Source: an uncultured Flavobacteriales bacterium
Lineage (GTDB): Bacteria; Bacteroidota; Bacteroidia; Flavobacteriales_D; Crocinitomicaceae
Reading direction: 5' to 3'
Length of the DNA stretch: 5,733 nt
Assembly: GCA_913031405.1 (NCBI GenBank)
Contig: CAJWCX010000097.1
Location: forward strand, 1 to 5,733
Part shown: one piece after another, positions 5,693-5,733 of the stretch
How positions within the stretch are numbered: the first letter of the stretch is position 1
Layout: each line of letters begins with the position of its first letter
Notes under the pieces: generated by a model
What the model saw: only the letters and a program-made list of their open reading frames with translations
Database searches by the model: none
What the model was told of the DNA's origin: nothing
Position numbers and translations under genes: made by a program

Positions 5693-5713
5693 ATATTATT
5701 GTTGGAAAACAAA
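5679..5713 (-). promoter_or_regulatory. Candidate promoter for the IPExxxVDY-pyk-nuclease-ribE run
   Basis: On the minus strand TTTG (complement of 5710-5713) fits the Bacteroidota -33 box. TATGTTTA (complement of 5679-5686) matches five of six fixed positions of the -7 box TAnnTTTG, but the spacer of 23 bases is longer than the usual 19-21. An alternative -7 at 5683-5690 gives an exact 19-base spacer but a poorer match. Either would leave a leader of about 40 bases. Both overlap the 14-bp palindrome, so a regulator bound there would block transcription. This is a pattern match only. Confidence 0.25.
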
Positions 5714-5733
5714 TTAAGATTGTTATGATCGCA

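Noticed and set aside
5686..5733. Plus-strand ATG at 5686, inside the palindrome, open to the window end (starts MFNIIVGKQIKIVMIA), possible divergent gene
   Set aside because: Sixteen codons with no recognisable family start and no good upstream signal; the AT-rich stretch is also open in minus-strand frames. It could be real but cannot be supported from this window.
5634..5733. Possible 3' end of rnc (RNase III), often the neighbour of IPExxxVDY-pyk in Flavobacteriia
   Set aside because: The minus-strand frames give AT-rich, non-family peptides, and none resembles the dsRNA-binding C-terminus of RNase III.

Overview
The window looks like chromosomal core sequence from an AT-rich member of the Bacteroidota, probably Flavobacteriia or a close relative. 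Three things point there. A small IPExxxVDY-family protein sits directly ahead of pyruvate kinase, an arrangement known from this phylum. The Mrp ATPase is of the type that lacks the C-terminal CxxC. A lipoprotein carries an acidic Cys-Ser-Glu-Glu start, like the surface-export signal of Bacteroidota lipoproteins. Start codons generally lack a clear Shine-Dalgarno sequence, which also fits. The assignment is by recognition, without any search.

Layout, left to right. Positions 1-1942 are a tightly packed minus-strand run, in transcription order: an unknown lipoprotein, mrp (Fe-S carrier P-loop ATPase), a minimal Nfu-type Fe-S scaffold protein, and the first 18 codons of rlmH (23S rRNA pseudouridine methyltransferase), cut off by the window edge. 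Every junction in this run overlaps: TAATG, then 11 bp, then ATGA. At 1968-2354 a lone plus-strand gene encodes a small DUF423-family membrane protein. It starts 25 bp from the divergent lipoprotein start and its 3' end overlaps the convergent ribE gene by 11 bp. Positions 2344-5633 are a second minus-strand run, in transcription order: IPExxxVDY protein, pyruvate kinase (joined by TAATG), a stand-alone PD-(D/E)XK nuclease, and riboflavin synthase (ribE). Positions 5634-5733 are AT-rich non-coding sequence upstream of that run, with a 14-bp perfect palindrome.

The functions are mostly housekeeping: Fe-S cluster delivery (mrp, nfu), ribosome modification (rlmH), glycolysis (pyk) and riboflavin synthesis (ribE). 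The gene that does not fit is the nuclease at 2966-3721. It has a complete RecB/MGME1-like active site but no helicase, recombinase, phage or CRISPR partner in view, and it sits between two metabolic genes. Other points of interest are the cysteine-poor Mrp beside a CxxC-bearing Nfu, a pyruvate kinase with the lysine signature of potassium-independent enzymes, and the lipoprotein of unknown role leading the mrp run. I see no mobile elements, CRISPR arrays, tRNA or rRNA genes.
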